Below, in pieces: positions 56,237 to 64,000 of a DNA stretch of 64,000 nt (its first letter is position 1; every line of letters begins with the position of its first letter). The notes beneath the pieces are model-generated. The model worked only from the letters and a program-made list of their open reading frames with translations. It was not told where the DNA came from and searched no databases. Origin of the DNA: JAMWDF01 sp964645405 (GTDB taxonomy: Bacteria; Ratteibacteria; UBA8468; B48-G9; DSTR01); NCBI GenBank assembly GCA_964645405.1, contig CAZYCA010000015.1, positions 23,562 to 87,561 on the forward strand, in the 5' to 3' direction. Made by a program: the position numbers and the translations under genes.

Positions 56237-57766
56237 TTAAGAATCCTGCGTTACTCTCAGCACCTCGGTGACGGTGGTTTCTCCCTTAAGTACCTTTCTT
56301 GCTCCATCCATGCGCAGGGTTTTCATCCCTGATTCTAAAGCCGCCTTTTTAATCACACCGGCTGAAATTTCCTTTGTTATCAGATTGCGAATTTTTTCAT
56401 CCACGAAAAGAAGCTCAAAGATTCCGGAACGGGAGTAATAGCCAGTACCCAGACAACGGGGACAACCCTTGCCCTGACGGAAATCTGCACCAGTCAAATC
56501 TTTTTCTGCAATTCCTATATCTGCCAGCAGAGAAGATGACCAGTTCACAGGTTGAGAACATTCCGGACAGTTAAGACGCACCAGTCTTTGTGCCATCACA
56601 CCAACGAGCGAAGAAGCAATAAGATAGGGTTCTATCCCCATATCCAGTAATCTGGTAATGGCGCTGGGAGCATCATTGGTGTGCAAAGTGCTAAAGACAA
56701 GGTGTCCGGTTAAGGAAGCTTGAATAGCCATTTCTGCAGTTTCCTGGTCCCTTATTTCTCCTACCATAATGATATCCGGGTCATGTCTGAGAATGGAGCG
56801 CAGACCATTAGCAAAGGTTAAGCCTGCCCTGGTATTAACATTAATCTGGTTGATTCCTTCCAGATTGTATTCCACCGGGTCCTCCAGGGTGACAATATGA
56901 ATCTCCGGTTTGTTGATACGAGATAGAGCAGCATAAAGTGTAGTAGTTTTGCCACTACCGGTGGGACCGGTAAGAAGAATAATGCCGTGGTCATAATGAA
57001 TAAGACGATTGAAAGTTTCGTAGGTATCGCCCTGTAAACCTAATTTTTCCATATCAAAAAGGAATGATGCTTTATTTAACAATCTCAAGACTGCAGATTC
57101 TCCAAAAAAGGTGGGGATAATGGAAACGCGAACGTCAATTTGCTGGTTGTCAGCCTTAAAAGTTGTACGGCCATCCTGAGGAATCCTTTTTTCCGCAATA
57201 TCCAGATTGGACATAATTTTAATTCTGGAAATAACCGCAGGCTGATATTTCCTTGGTAAAACGAACATATCATAAAGCATACCGTCTATGCGGTAGCGAA
57301 TCCTGAAACTTGTCTCTGTTGTCTGCAGATGAATGTCTGTTGCTCTCATGGAAACAGCCCGATAAAGAATCTGGTTGACCAGTCTTATCACAGGAGCTTT
57401 ATTTGCTAAATCAAGCAAATCAGTGCCTTCCCCATTAATCTCTTCCTGTAAAACCTCCATTTCTTTATCCTGCAGGTCAGCGATTATCTTTTTGGAAGAG
57501 CTCGGATGGTAATAGTATTTCTGAATTATGTCCAAAATTAAATCGGCTGGTCCTATCTGCAGTTTTACTTCTTTCCCGAGAATGGACTGAATCTCTCCTA
57601 AATCAAGCTGTAAGGGGTCAGCTGTTAGAATCAACACCTTACCATTTTCTCCCCGTAAAGGTAAAAAACATGCTTTTTGCAGGAAACTGAAAGGAAAACT
57701 GGTGAGTAACTCTGGTTCAACGAGGGGTTCAATATCTTTTACAATTTCTGAACCGGGAGAAGTCAT
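56237..57766 (-). CDS. gspE: type II secretion ATPase GspE
   Basis: A 509-residue secretion ATPase: an N1/N2 domain, then Walker A GPTGSGKTTTLYAALS near residue 268, Asp box IVTLEDPVEYN, Walker B DPDIIMVGEIRDQETAE and HTNDAPSAI. A tetra-cysteine zinc loop, NCPECSQPV to GCPRCLGTGYYSRSG, lies near residues 405-440. It drives pseudopilus assembly. The start overlaps gspD as ATGA, and gspF follows after 25 bases. Confidence 0.97.
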   Translation of the reverse strand: MTSPGSEIVKDIEPLVEPELLTSFPFSFLQKACFLPLRGENGKVLILTADPLQLDLGEIQSILGKEVKLQIGPADLILDIIQKYYYHPSSSKKIIADLQDKEMEVLQEEINGEGTDLLDLANKAPVIRLVNQILYRAVSMRATDIHLQTTETSFRIRYRIDGMLYDMFVLPRKYQPAVISRIKIMSNLDIAEKRIPQDGRTTFKADNQQIDVRVSIIPTFFGESAVLRLLNKASFLFDMEKLGLQGDTYETFNRLIHYDHGIILLTGPTGSGKTTTLYAALSRINKPEIHIVTLEDPVEYNLEGINQINVNTRAGLTFANGLRSILRHDPDIIMVGEIRDQETAEMAIQASLTGHLVFSTLHTNDAPSAITRLLDMGIEPYLIASSLVGVMAQRLVRLNCPECSQPVNWSSSLLADIGIAEKDLTGADFRQGKGCPRCLGTGYYSRSGIFELLFVDEKIRNLITKEISAGVIKKAALESGMKTLRMDGARKVLKGETTVTEVLRVTQDS

Positions 57767-59358
57767 TTCTTAATCTCCTGCATCAGTTTTTCTTTTTCCT
57801 GTTTAAGGCGCTCAGCTTCTTCAAAACTGGTAATAATATGGGGAGTAATAAAGATAAGGAGGTTTGTTTTGGTACCTGCATCACGCTGGCTCCGGAAAAA
57901 ATATTTCAGGAGAGGAATATCCCCAAAGAAAGGGACCTTATGAACCACCTTCTCGCTATCGTTGCGGATCAATCCTCCAAGAACCACTGTCTGATTATTG
58001 GGTACAATCAAGGTTGTATCAGCTTCCCTTTTGGCAGTAGTTAATTCACCCTGGCTACCGACAGTCAGTACCTTGGTGACACTCTGGTTTATTTTGAGTT
58101 TAACATATTTGTCCCGGCTGATTTGCGGTGTAATCTTCAAAATGATACCCACATCCTTATAATCAAAACTCTTAATGGTATCCTGAGCAGCACCGGTGTA
58201 ATAGGTCCCAACAAACCTTGTCTCCTTTAAATAGGGACGGTTTTCACTGATGTTAATCATGGCTTCCTGGTTATCCGCTGTGACTATCTGCGGGGTGGAA
58301 AGAATGTTAAAACGCTGATCCTTTCCATAGAGCCGGATGATGCTGCTGATGTCAGAAACACCCTTGGTCACAGCAACCTTCATACCGGAAGGGATAGCTT
58401 TATCTAAATCAAACTTGGTTTCTACAGAACCGGTAATCTTATCTTTCCAGAAGGTATCAACTATATTCCATTCAAATCCAAACTCCTGTTCTCTTTCATA
58501 GGTGACCTCAGCAATCAAAGCCTCAATGAGAACCTGGTTGGTCATGACATCAAGACTCTTGATGATGTTTTCAATGGTCTCAAAATCATCCGGGGCAGCA
58601 TAGATGATTAAGGAATTCGTAGCCCTGGCTGCTACAACAGAAGCCTGGATAGGAGCTGTAGTTACCCCTGGCGCGCGAACAGCAGGGGTTGCTCTTTTCC
58701 GGGAAAGGATATCATTAAGAACTTTAGCCAGCTCTTCAGCATTGCTGTTTTCCAGCCGGTAAACCCGGAACTCTTCCTTTCCTGGAGGACTGGGGACATC
58801 AATCTTTTCAATAATTTCTAACAGTTTGTTGATGTTAGCACCAGTGTCAGGAATGATAAGGGTATTGGTGCGCTGTTCCACAGTGATGCTGGAACCTTTA
58901 GTCAGGTAGGGACTGAGAATCTGGGCAAGGCCAGAGGCATCGCAGTAACGTAAAGGCACAATCTGGTGCAGAAAAAGCTGTTCTTTTTCTGGTGGGACCT
59001 TACCAATATTAATATCTTTCGTCCTCACCCTGGCATCAGTCAGGGGTATGATTTCTGAAATGTATCCCCTCTTGACGACAGCAAAACCATAAAGATTCAG
59101 TATGGCTCTGAAAACAGCATCAATTTCCCTGGCCGGAACAGGTTTCTGCGAATAAATGGTGATATTACCCCGGACATTATTGTCCAGAACATAATTCTCT
59201 TTCGTGAATTCACTCACAAATTTAATAAAGGTTCTGATATCCACATTGTTGAAATTAAGTGTAAACTCATTCTCCCCGGAGATGGGGATAACTGAAATAA
59301 AAAGCAGAAAGAGTAAAAACTTTCTACCCATATCTGGTATCTGTCGTCCAGTTCTCAC
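57763..59358 (-). CDS. gspD: type II secretion outer membrane secretin GspD
   Basis: A 531-residue secretin. It has a signal peptide (MGRKFLLFLLFISVIPIS from the ATG at 59331; a GTG at 59358 is the longer alternative, with an AGGA upstream). N0 (FTLNFNNVDIRTFIKF), N1 and N2 domains (FRVYRLENSNAEELAKVLNDILSRK) follow, then the secretin domain with the beta-barrel block VVLGGLIRNDSEKVVHKVPFFGDIPLLKYFFRS. It forms the outer membrane channel. A second secretin gene is found 1.1 kb upstream, beyond the HEAT-repeat gene. Confidence 0.92.
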   Translation of the reverse strand: MRTGRQIPDMGRKFLLFLLFISVIPISGENEFTLNFNNVDIRTFIKFVSEFTKENYVLDNNVRGNITIYSQKPVPAREIDAVFRAILNLYGFAVVKRGYISEIIPLTDARVRTKDINIGKVPPEKEQLFLHQIVPLRYCDASGLAQILSPYLTKGSSITVEQRTNTLIIPDTGANINKLLEIIEKIDVPSPPGKEEFRVYRLENSNAEELAKVLNDILSRKRATPAVRAPGVTTAPIQASVVAARATNSLIIYAAPDDFETIENIIKSLDVMTNQVLIEALIAEVTYEREQEFGFEWNIVDTFWKDKITGSVETKFDLDKAIPSGMKVAVTKGVSDISSIIRLYGKDQRFNILSTPQIVTADNQEAMINISENRPYLKETRFVGTYYTGAAQDTIKSFDYKDVGIILKITPQISRDKYVKLKINQSVTKVLTVGSQGELTTAKREADTTLIVPNNQTVVLGGLIRNDSEKVVHKVPFFGDIPLLKYFFRSQRDAGTKTNLLIFITPHIITSFEEAERLKQEKEKLMQEIKK

Positions 59359-59379
59359 TTCATTTAGTTCCTAAAACTG

Positions 59380-60456
59380 TCAGGGAAACGGCTGCATGGG
59401 TGCAGGTGCAGCAGCCGGCTCACCAGCTGTGGCAGCCTGACCCCGCGTTCTGGCTTTAGCTGCATAAATGTCTATCGCTTCCTGAAGAGATTTTTTCACG
59501 TCCGGGTCTTTTTCTTTCCGGAACATCTCAAAAAACAATTCCAGAGTCTGAGGATTATAATCAGAGCTGGAAACTACCCGGATCGCATTTTTTCTCACCT
59601 CAGGGTTTTCATCTTCCAGGTACTTTAAGATGCCAGCATCTACACCAAAAATTCTCCCGGTAAGAAGGTCCCTGCCACCGGTATCCCTTTCCGTTCCACC
59701 ACTGCTGACATACCATTCTAAGGCATCAATGATGGTTTTGCGCACGGTCAAATCTTTTTCATACTTAAGCCGCACTAAGAGTGTCCGGAGAGCCAGAAGT
59801 TCATAAGTATTTACTTCCTCATTGGTGCTGCTTCCCGTGGTACCTTCTCTATTCCCACGAAGGTTACGGCTGGCAAAGGTTTTGGTTGCATACTTACGGA
59901 TAATCGGGTCTTCGTCGTTCATCATCCGCATCAGGGTCATATCCGTGCCAAAAAGCACATCCAGCCCAACAGAAGCAATATCTCTTACTTCCGGGTCAGG
60001 GTCAGCAAGCAGCATATATAAATCCGGGACAAAGGTGACAACGCCAACACCACCTGCAGTATCGGATCTGGAGCCAGTTCCAGTCGTACTGGTGGACAGA
60101 AGTCCGCGGATTCCTGAAGTATTCGTGCTGCTGCTTCCACTGGTGGTTGTTCCACCGGCACCCTGAATGACAGACTGTACAGCCTGTTTTCTGATGATAG
60201 GGTCAGGATGCCTCATCATACCGCCGATAATAGCAGAAAGAAAGGAGGCTATTTCCCCCTGTCTATCTAACTGACCGGTCCCGGTAGTTGTTGTCCTTCC
60301 TGTTCCGGTGGATCTTGTACCAGTGGAGCGAGTACCGGTGGTTGAAGATGTTCTGGTAGAAGTGGACCCGGTTGTCCTTGTTGTCTGCGCCAGACTTTCA
60401 CCAACAGCAAGACATATCATCCCGGCAAGCGCGATAAACAAAGATATTCTTTTCAT
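59380..60456 (-). CDS. secreted HEAT-repeat protein with Thr/Ser/Gly-rich segments
   Basis: A 358-residue protein. It has a signal peptide (residues 1-23), then a low-complexity stretch (24-62) of T, G, S and R, four HEAT-like repeats (for example DPIIRKQAVQSVIQGAG and NPEVRKNAIRVVSSSD), with a second Thr/Ser/Gly insert near 100-135 and a proline-rich C-terminus. The repeats fit a scaffold and the Thr/Ser-rich parts may be linkers or glycosylated. AAGGAGG precedes its ATG. It lies between two secretin genes, so it may be a secretin partner or pilotin-like factor; this is inference. Confidence 0.7.
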   Translation of the reverse strand: MKRISLFIALAGMICLAVGESLAQTTRTTGSTSTRTSSTTGTRSTGTRSTGTGRTTTTGTGQLDRQGEIASFLSAIIGGMMRHPDPIIRKQAVQSVIQGAGGTTTSGSSSTNTSGIRGLLSTSTTGTGSRSDTAGGVGVVTFVPDLYMLLADPDPEVRDIASVGLDVLFGTDMTLMRMMNDEDPIIRKYATKTFASRNLRGNREGTTGSSTNEEVNTYELLALRTLLVRLKYEKDLTVRKTIIDALEWYVSSGGTERDTGGRDLLTGRIFGVDAGILKYLEDENPEVRKNAIRVVSSSDYNPQTLELFFEMFRKEKDPDVKKSLQEAIDIYAAKARTRGQAATAGEPAAAPAPMQPFP

Positions 60457-60467
60457 CCTGCACCTCC

Positions 60468-62339
60468 TTAGAACCTTTTTAAAATTCCAGGGTCAACTTC
60501 CTTTTCTCCTTTTTGCAGGTCAGGTCTGCTTACTGTTTCTGCCTCTTCGTAGGTAGTAACCACCCTGGGTGTCAGAAAGAGAAGAAGTTCGTCCCTGGTT
60601 GCTGTATACCTGGGTTTCTTAAAAAGATAGCCCAGAAGTGGAATCTTGTGGAGAAAAGGTATGGCTGTTTGCGAAAATTCTTTTCTTTCCTGAATCATGC
60701 CGCCGATAACCAGGGTTTGACCGTCAAAAAGAGTAACATTCTGACTTGTTTCCCTGGTAGAAATGATAGGCTGTTCTGTCTCATAGCGAAGATTGGCAGC
60801 GATTGCAGAGAGTTTCTTTATTTCCACCAGACGGGAATCATAAATTTGAAGATTAAGGAAGACATTCCTGTTTCGTAAAATTACTGGGGTGACAATAAAA
60901 TCTGTTCCCACATCCTCTTCAAAAGTGTTAATGGTTTGCCTTGTACCTGTACGCACTCCCTGATCATTATAGATTTCTTCATAGACGGGTATGATATAGG
61001 GAAAATTTTGAGTGACACTGATAGTGGCATTGGTTCCGTTTAAGCACATAATTTTAGGAGCCTGCACCAGCCTTACCGTTCCTTTGGTGGTGAGAGCCTG
61101 GATGAGACTGTTTACCTCACTGTTGGTGATACCGAAGGAAAAACCACCTGGCAAGCTGCTGGTCACACCTGGAGTAAAGGTGACATCTGAACCAAATCTC
61201 GGTCCGGTAATCGTGGTAGGAGTACCCAGACTGGTTACCAGTCTGGAACTTATCAGCCAGTCAATCCCGAACATATCTTCTTCAGAAGCGGAAATGGAAA
61301 TAATTTTAGCTTCCAGCAGTACCTGGGAAATAGGGGTATCCAGGGAAGAAATAACATCAGCTAACTGCTGAGCCTGGGCTGGATTGGGCACATCAACAAC
61401 AATGGAATTGGTTCTGGGTTCATAGACTATTGATTCCAGTTTGAATGTTTCCCTCAGAGCCTTGGCGATTGCCTGACCATCTCCGTAAAGAACTGTATAA
61501 ACCCTTCTGTTGGTAGCCCTTTGTACTTCTGGTCTCTGCTGGTATTCATCCAGACTCATTATCTTGATAACTTTATCTTCCTCCACATACCTTAAACCAT
61601 TGGCTTCACAGATAAGATTAAGGACCTGCTGCAGGGGAAGATTTTTCACATTAAGTGTCACCCTGCCAGTAACACCGCGGGACAAAATTATATTGGCTCC
61701 GGTAAGCTCATAGATTAGTTTTAGTGTCTGTTCCAGATCAGCATCGGTGAGATTTAATGTAACCGGGACGTTGCCAATCTCACCTAAAAGAGGCATCTGT
61801 TGTTTTTCTCCAGCTTCCACCAGCAATTCTGCTAAAAAACGAGCTTTGTTAGCCAGGCGCACAGCCTCGGTGTACCTTTTATTCTCATAAGCTTCCCGGG
61901 CTAAACGAAGTGAGGAATACGCATCCAGTAGTTTGAAATCAGGGACAAGTTTCTGCTTCTTGATATTGTCAATGTAGGTGCTGGTGTCAAGGAGAACTCT
62001 TTCTGCTTCCCGTGCCAGAACCTCTAACTGACCTTCTTTTTTAATTTCCACCAGGGGCACTCGCTCCTCCTTAACCTGGTAGCGGGCCCCTTCTTTAGCA
62101 GGAGTTAATTTCTGCCTGGCCAGTCGCAGGTACACATCCACTTCTCTACGTCGAAAATTAGGGTCTATTTGCTGAAGGGTTTCAAAGGCAGTGATGGCTT
62201 CCTGGTACTGCCGACGACTGTAAAGGTCCCTGCCCTGGCGAAACAATTCCTCTGGTTTTACTTCTGCTGCCAGGGACCAGTGAGACGTCATCATCAAAAC
62301 AGCCACTGTTGCCACCAAGCACCATAAACTTCTTTTCAT
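60468..62339 (-). CDS. second secretin (PilQ/GspD-like, with N-terminal TPR)
   Basis: A 623-residue protein: signal peptide (1-24), a TPR-like pair (LFRQGRDLYSRRQYQEAITAFETLQQIDP), an STN/N0 domain (VTLNLTDADLEQTLKLIYELTGANIILS), N-domains (VYTVLYGDGQAIAKAL), and a secretin domain with EDVGTDFIVTPVI and TLVIGGMIQERKEFSQTAIPFLHKIPLLGYLFKK. The TPR start and the STN domain recall PilQ of type IV pili more than GspD. A GGGGGAGGG ribosome binding site and a strong promoter lie upstream. Having two secretin genes in one gsp operon is unusual. Confidence 0.88.
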   Translation of the reverse strand: MKRSLWCLVATVAVLMMTSHWSLAAEVKPEELFRQGRDLYSRRQYQEAITAFETLQQIDPNFRRREVDVYLRLARQKLTPAKEGARYQVKEERVPLVEIKKEGQLEVLAREAERVLLDTSTYIDNIKKQKLVPDFKLLDAYSSLRLAREAYENKRYTEAVRLANKARFLAELLVEAGEKQQMPLLGEIGNVPVTLNLTDADLEQTLKLIYELTGANIILSRGVTGRVTLNVKNLPLQQVLNLICEANGLRYVEEDKVIKIMSLDEYQQRPEVQRATNRRVYTVLYGDGQAIAKALRETFKLESIVYEPRTNSIVVDVPNPAQAQQLADVISSLDTPISQVLLEAKIISISASEEDMFGIDWLISSRLVTSLGTPTTITGPRFGSDVTFTPGVTSSLPGGFSFGITNSEVNSLIQALTTKGTVRLVQAPKIMCLNGTNATISVTQNFPYIIPVYEEIYNDQGVRTGTRQTINTFEEDVGTDFIVTPVILRNRNVFLNLQIYDSRLVEIKKLSAIAANLRYETEQPIISTRETSQNVTLFDGQTLVIGGMIQERKEFSQTAIPFLHKIPLLGYLFKKPRYTATRDELLLFLTPRVVTTYEEAETVSRPDLQKGEKEVDPGILKRF

Positions 62340-62365
62340 CCCTCCCCCAGGTTTCTTCCGTTAAT

Positions 62366-62395
62366 AGTATACCCAAACTTGCTGGAGTAAGTCAA
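62366..62395 (-). promoter_or_regulatory. promoter for the secretin-gsp operon
   Basis: On the minus strand TTGACT (62395-62390), an 18-base spacer and TATACT (62371-62366) lie in the 62-base gap after the GspC/PilP-like gene. The predicted start, near 62359, gives a leader of about 20 bases. The gsp operon can thus be read independently of the gene before it. Confidence 0.6.
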
Positions 62396-62401
62396 CAATT
62401 T

Positions 62402-64000
62402 CTATTTCAGCCCTATTTCATATATATGACCGTCCTTAGAAAGGTAAAGTTTATCCTGTTCCTTTTTTATTAAACGATAGCCCTCTACTTCCTCACCCAG
62501 GGTAGCCCGGTAAGTTCTTTTTTCTCCTTCCAGGAAAAAGTATTCCATCCCTTCCATAAGCATCTTACCCCTGTAGGTCAGTGTACACTTTCTTTCTGGA
62601 ATAATCAGAGGCGAAATAACAGGAGCAGTAACTTCTGGACTTGGTGCCAGGCGTTCTGTTGTTACCCTGACGCCAGAAATTTCCGGTACTTGAGGTTTAG
62701 CAGGTTGTTGAGGTTTGGGAGGAGGAGTTATTTCTTTTACCGGTGGCTGCCGCGGTACTTCTGGCAATTTCTCTTCACCCGGAGTAACTACGGCTATTCT
62801 GGGTGTTTTCAAAATGGAAATTACCTGCGGTGGGCGGGCGAGAGCAATCTGTGTTGGTGCTGGCCGACGGATTACCTCCATTTTCAGAACACCGGTGGAA
62901 AAAGGGTCGCGACGACCTTCAATGTCCACCCTGGCAGTTTTAAAGGTGATGTCCGCTTGAATCTTCTCTGGAGAAGGTGGTGCTTCTGGTCTGGGAGCAG
63001 TTTCTTCCCTGGCTGCACCTGTAATCTCCTGGAAAAGTTCGTCGGCGGACTTAGAACGCATGGTGAAGAAAATAATTTCTCCTATCCAGATGAAGAGAAG
63101 TAAAAGGAAAACAAAACGGAAGGCATTCCTTCTCAGCAGGGTTCCCAGTGGCACGGGCTTTTTGTAACGTACAGGAACTTTTCCTGCAGGCACAGATGGT
63201 AACTTTGGTGCTCGTTCGGGCACTTTTTTCTTCAGGATGGACTGAAGGGATGGCCAGACCCTAATGGCTTTACCCAGTTGCTGTCCTGCCAGCTGCTGCT
63301 GAGCATTAGCTACCTTTATCAGCTCACTGATTTGTTTTCTTAAATCTGGGGAAACTTCCTTCTTAGCAGGAATGGCAGTAACAGGGACCGGTTTAGCAGG
63401 TGGAATCTCTGGTGGCTTCCTGACAGGCACAGGCGCAACTGAGGCCAGGATTTTCTCCGCGCTAACGGTTTTTTCTCTGGCTAATTTTTCTTGATTCTTG
63501 CTCAGTCTGGTAAGACTGGCTATCTGTTTCCTGATTACATTTGGAATAGCTACTGCCGGTCTGGCAGGTGCTAAAGTAGTAGCTACTTCTGGTGGCTGTG
63601 CAGGAGGCAAAACAGGTGCGCGGAGTTTATTTTTTTCTTTCGCTATCTGTAACAGCTGTATCAGCTGATTTTTCCTTAACTGACGTCGGGTTTTCGCCTC
63701 CAGGGTCTTAAACTGTCTGGCTGAAGGTTTAAGAGAAACTGGTGGTTTTTCTGGCGGTTTCGGCTGAGGTTTAACCTGTTGTAACGCTTCCTTAGCCTGT
63801 TTTAAACTGGCAACTGCCCTTTCGTGTTCTTCCCTGGTTTGCTTCAGCAGCTGGAAAAGCTTTTCTTTGTTAACGGCTCTCCAGTCAGGTTTCTCTAAGG
63901 CAGGAGTAACTTTTCGGACAGAAACTACCTTTTTCTTTTCTTCTCTTGCTGCTTGCTTCTGTTTCTGTAACTGCTGCCTCTGCAGTCTCTTTTCTTCTTC
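62402..64000 (-). CDS. GspC/PilP-like inner membrane protein (5' end outside window)
   Basis: The frame is open from the stop at 62402 to the window edge, 532 residues visible, so the start is missing. The N-terminal 290 residues are cytoplasmic, rich in K, Q, E, P and A: a coiled-coil-like KRLQRQQLQKQKQ stretch at the edge and repeated PPEKPP and IPPAKP segments, with paired repeats near VRKQIASLTRLSKNQEKLA and LRKQISELIKVANAQQQLA. One transmembrane helix (FRFVFLLLLFIWIGEIIFF) follows. The periplasmic part has RRDPFSTG, as in PilP/GspC, and ends in a GspC-like domain (LTYRGKMLMEGMEYFFLEGE). It is the likely link between the inner-membrane platform and a secretin. Confidence 0.7.
   Translation of the reverse strand, partial: EEEKRLQRQQLQKQKQAAREEKKKVVSVRKVTPALEKPDWRAVNKEKLFQLLKQTREEHERAVASLKQAKEALQQVKPQPKPPEKPPVSLKPSARQFKTLEAKTRRQLRKNQLIQLLQIAKEKNKLRAPVLPPAQPPEVATTLAPARPAVAIPNVIRKQIASLTRLSKNQEKLAREKTVSAEKILASVAPVPVRKPPEIPPAKPVPVTAIPAKKEVSPDLRKQISELIKVANAQQQLAGQQLGKAIRVWPSLQSILKKKVPERAPKLPSVPAGKVPVRYKKPVPLGTLLRRNAFRFVFLLLLFIWIGEIIFFTMRSKSADELFQEITGAAREETAPRPEAPPSPEKIQADITFKTARVDIEGRRDPFSTGVLKMEVIRRPAPTQIALARPPQVISILKTPRIAVVTPGEEKLPEVPRQPPVKEITPPPKPQQPAKPQVPEISGVRVTTERLAPSPEVTAPVISPLIIPERKCTLTYRGKMLMEGMEYFFLEGEKRTYRATLGEEVEGYRLIKKEQDKLYLSKDGHIYEIGLK

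Noticed and set aside
59822..60556. Plus-strand reading frames opposite the HEAT and secretin genes
   Set aside because: They are long only because the Thr/Ser/Gly-rich codons opposite them lack stops; no ribosome binding site or family match.
1..64000. CRISPR arrays, transposons, phage or known defence systems
   Set aside because: No spaced direct repeats, no transposase or integrase motif, and no Cas, restriction-modification or toxin-antitoxin gene recognised. The NERD and PLD proteins were considered but lack any defence partner.

Overview
The window reads as chromosomal DNA of a Gram-negative bacterium from a poorly cultivated lineage. An outer membrane is implied by Lnt, a YidC with a large periplasmic domain, LptE- and BamD-like proteins, two secretins and a full set of type II secretion (Gsp) genes. 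H-X9-DG-type pseudopilin-like proteins, a TMTC-like membrane protein with TPRs and a DUF6485 protein suggest an Omnitrophota-like or PVC-related candidate phylum; this is inference from gene content only. Genes are packed tightly, with many ATGA or GTGA stop/start overlaps, so most belong to long operons. I see no insertion sequence, integrase, phage gene, CRISPR array or rRNA. There is one tRNA.

Layout. 1-4.4 kb: DUF6485 protein, glycerate 2-kinase, TMTC-like GT-C/TPR protein, and an exported PLD-family protein on the other strand. 4.4-11.7 kb (+): a zinc alcohol dehydrogenase and a sorbitol-6-phosphate-dehydrogenase-like SDR, then ribD-ribE-ribBA-ribH, nusB, a PfpI-family protein and a YbhN-like flippase. 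11.7-15 kb: an accessory patch with a ceramidase-family protein, a small membrane protein, two H-X9-DG-type pseudopilin-like proteins and a palindromic non-coding repeat. 15.2-17.5 kb (+): cinA and mltG. 17.5-31.1 kb (-): tsaD, a YibQ-like deacetylase, a C-terminal processing protease, gatB, an aldose-epimerase-like protein, a LysM/NlpC hydrolase, cysE, then a 2-oxoacid or acetoin dehydrogenase (E1alpha, E1beta, E2) next to a second zinc alcohol dehydrogenase, a mannitol-1-phosphate-dehydrogenase-like enzyme and an unrecognised protein. 31.1-34.3 kb (+): tRNA-Ala(CGC), surE and rpmH-rnpA-yidD-yidC. 34.3-45.6 kb (-): rnc, lnt, panD, panC, folK, a degenerate ApgM-like protein, purB, a TPR/zinc-ribbon membrane protein, a NERD protein, polX, a SagB-type nitroreductase and an ECF sigma/anti-sigma pair. 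rpsT (+) follows. 46-64 kb (-): one long run from a GspC/PilP-like protein (cut by the window edge) through two secretins, a HEAT-repeat protein and GspEFGHIJKLM, then polA and bamD-, lptE- and holA-like genes.

How the genes work together. The rib block supplies the whole riboflavin branch. panC/panD, folK and purB serve coenzyme A, folate and purine synthesis. The polyol dehydrogenases and the E1/E2 genes look like a sugar-alcohol route into acetyl-CoA without a visible transporter or E3. The Gsp block should build a pseudopilus-driven secretion machine; it is unusual in having two tandem secretins with a Thr/Ser/Gly-rich HEAT protein between them.

Most worth a second look: gspH is broken by a frameshift in a run of nine T (coding strand); the gene between folK and purB looks like an ApgM-type phosphoglycerate mutase that has lost its active-site residues; and the double-secretin locus. 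I did not find a clearly new defence or mobile system.
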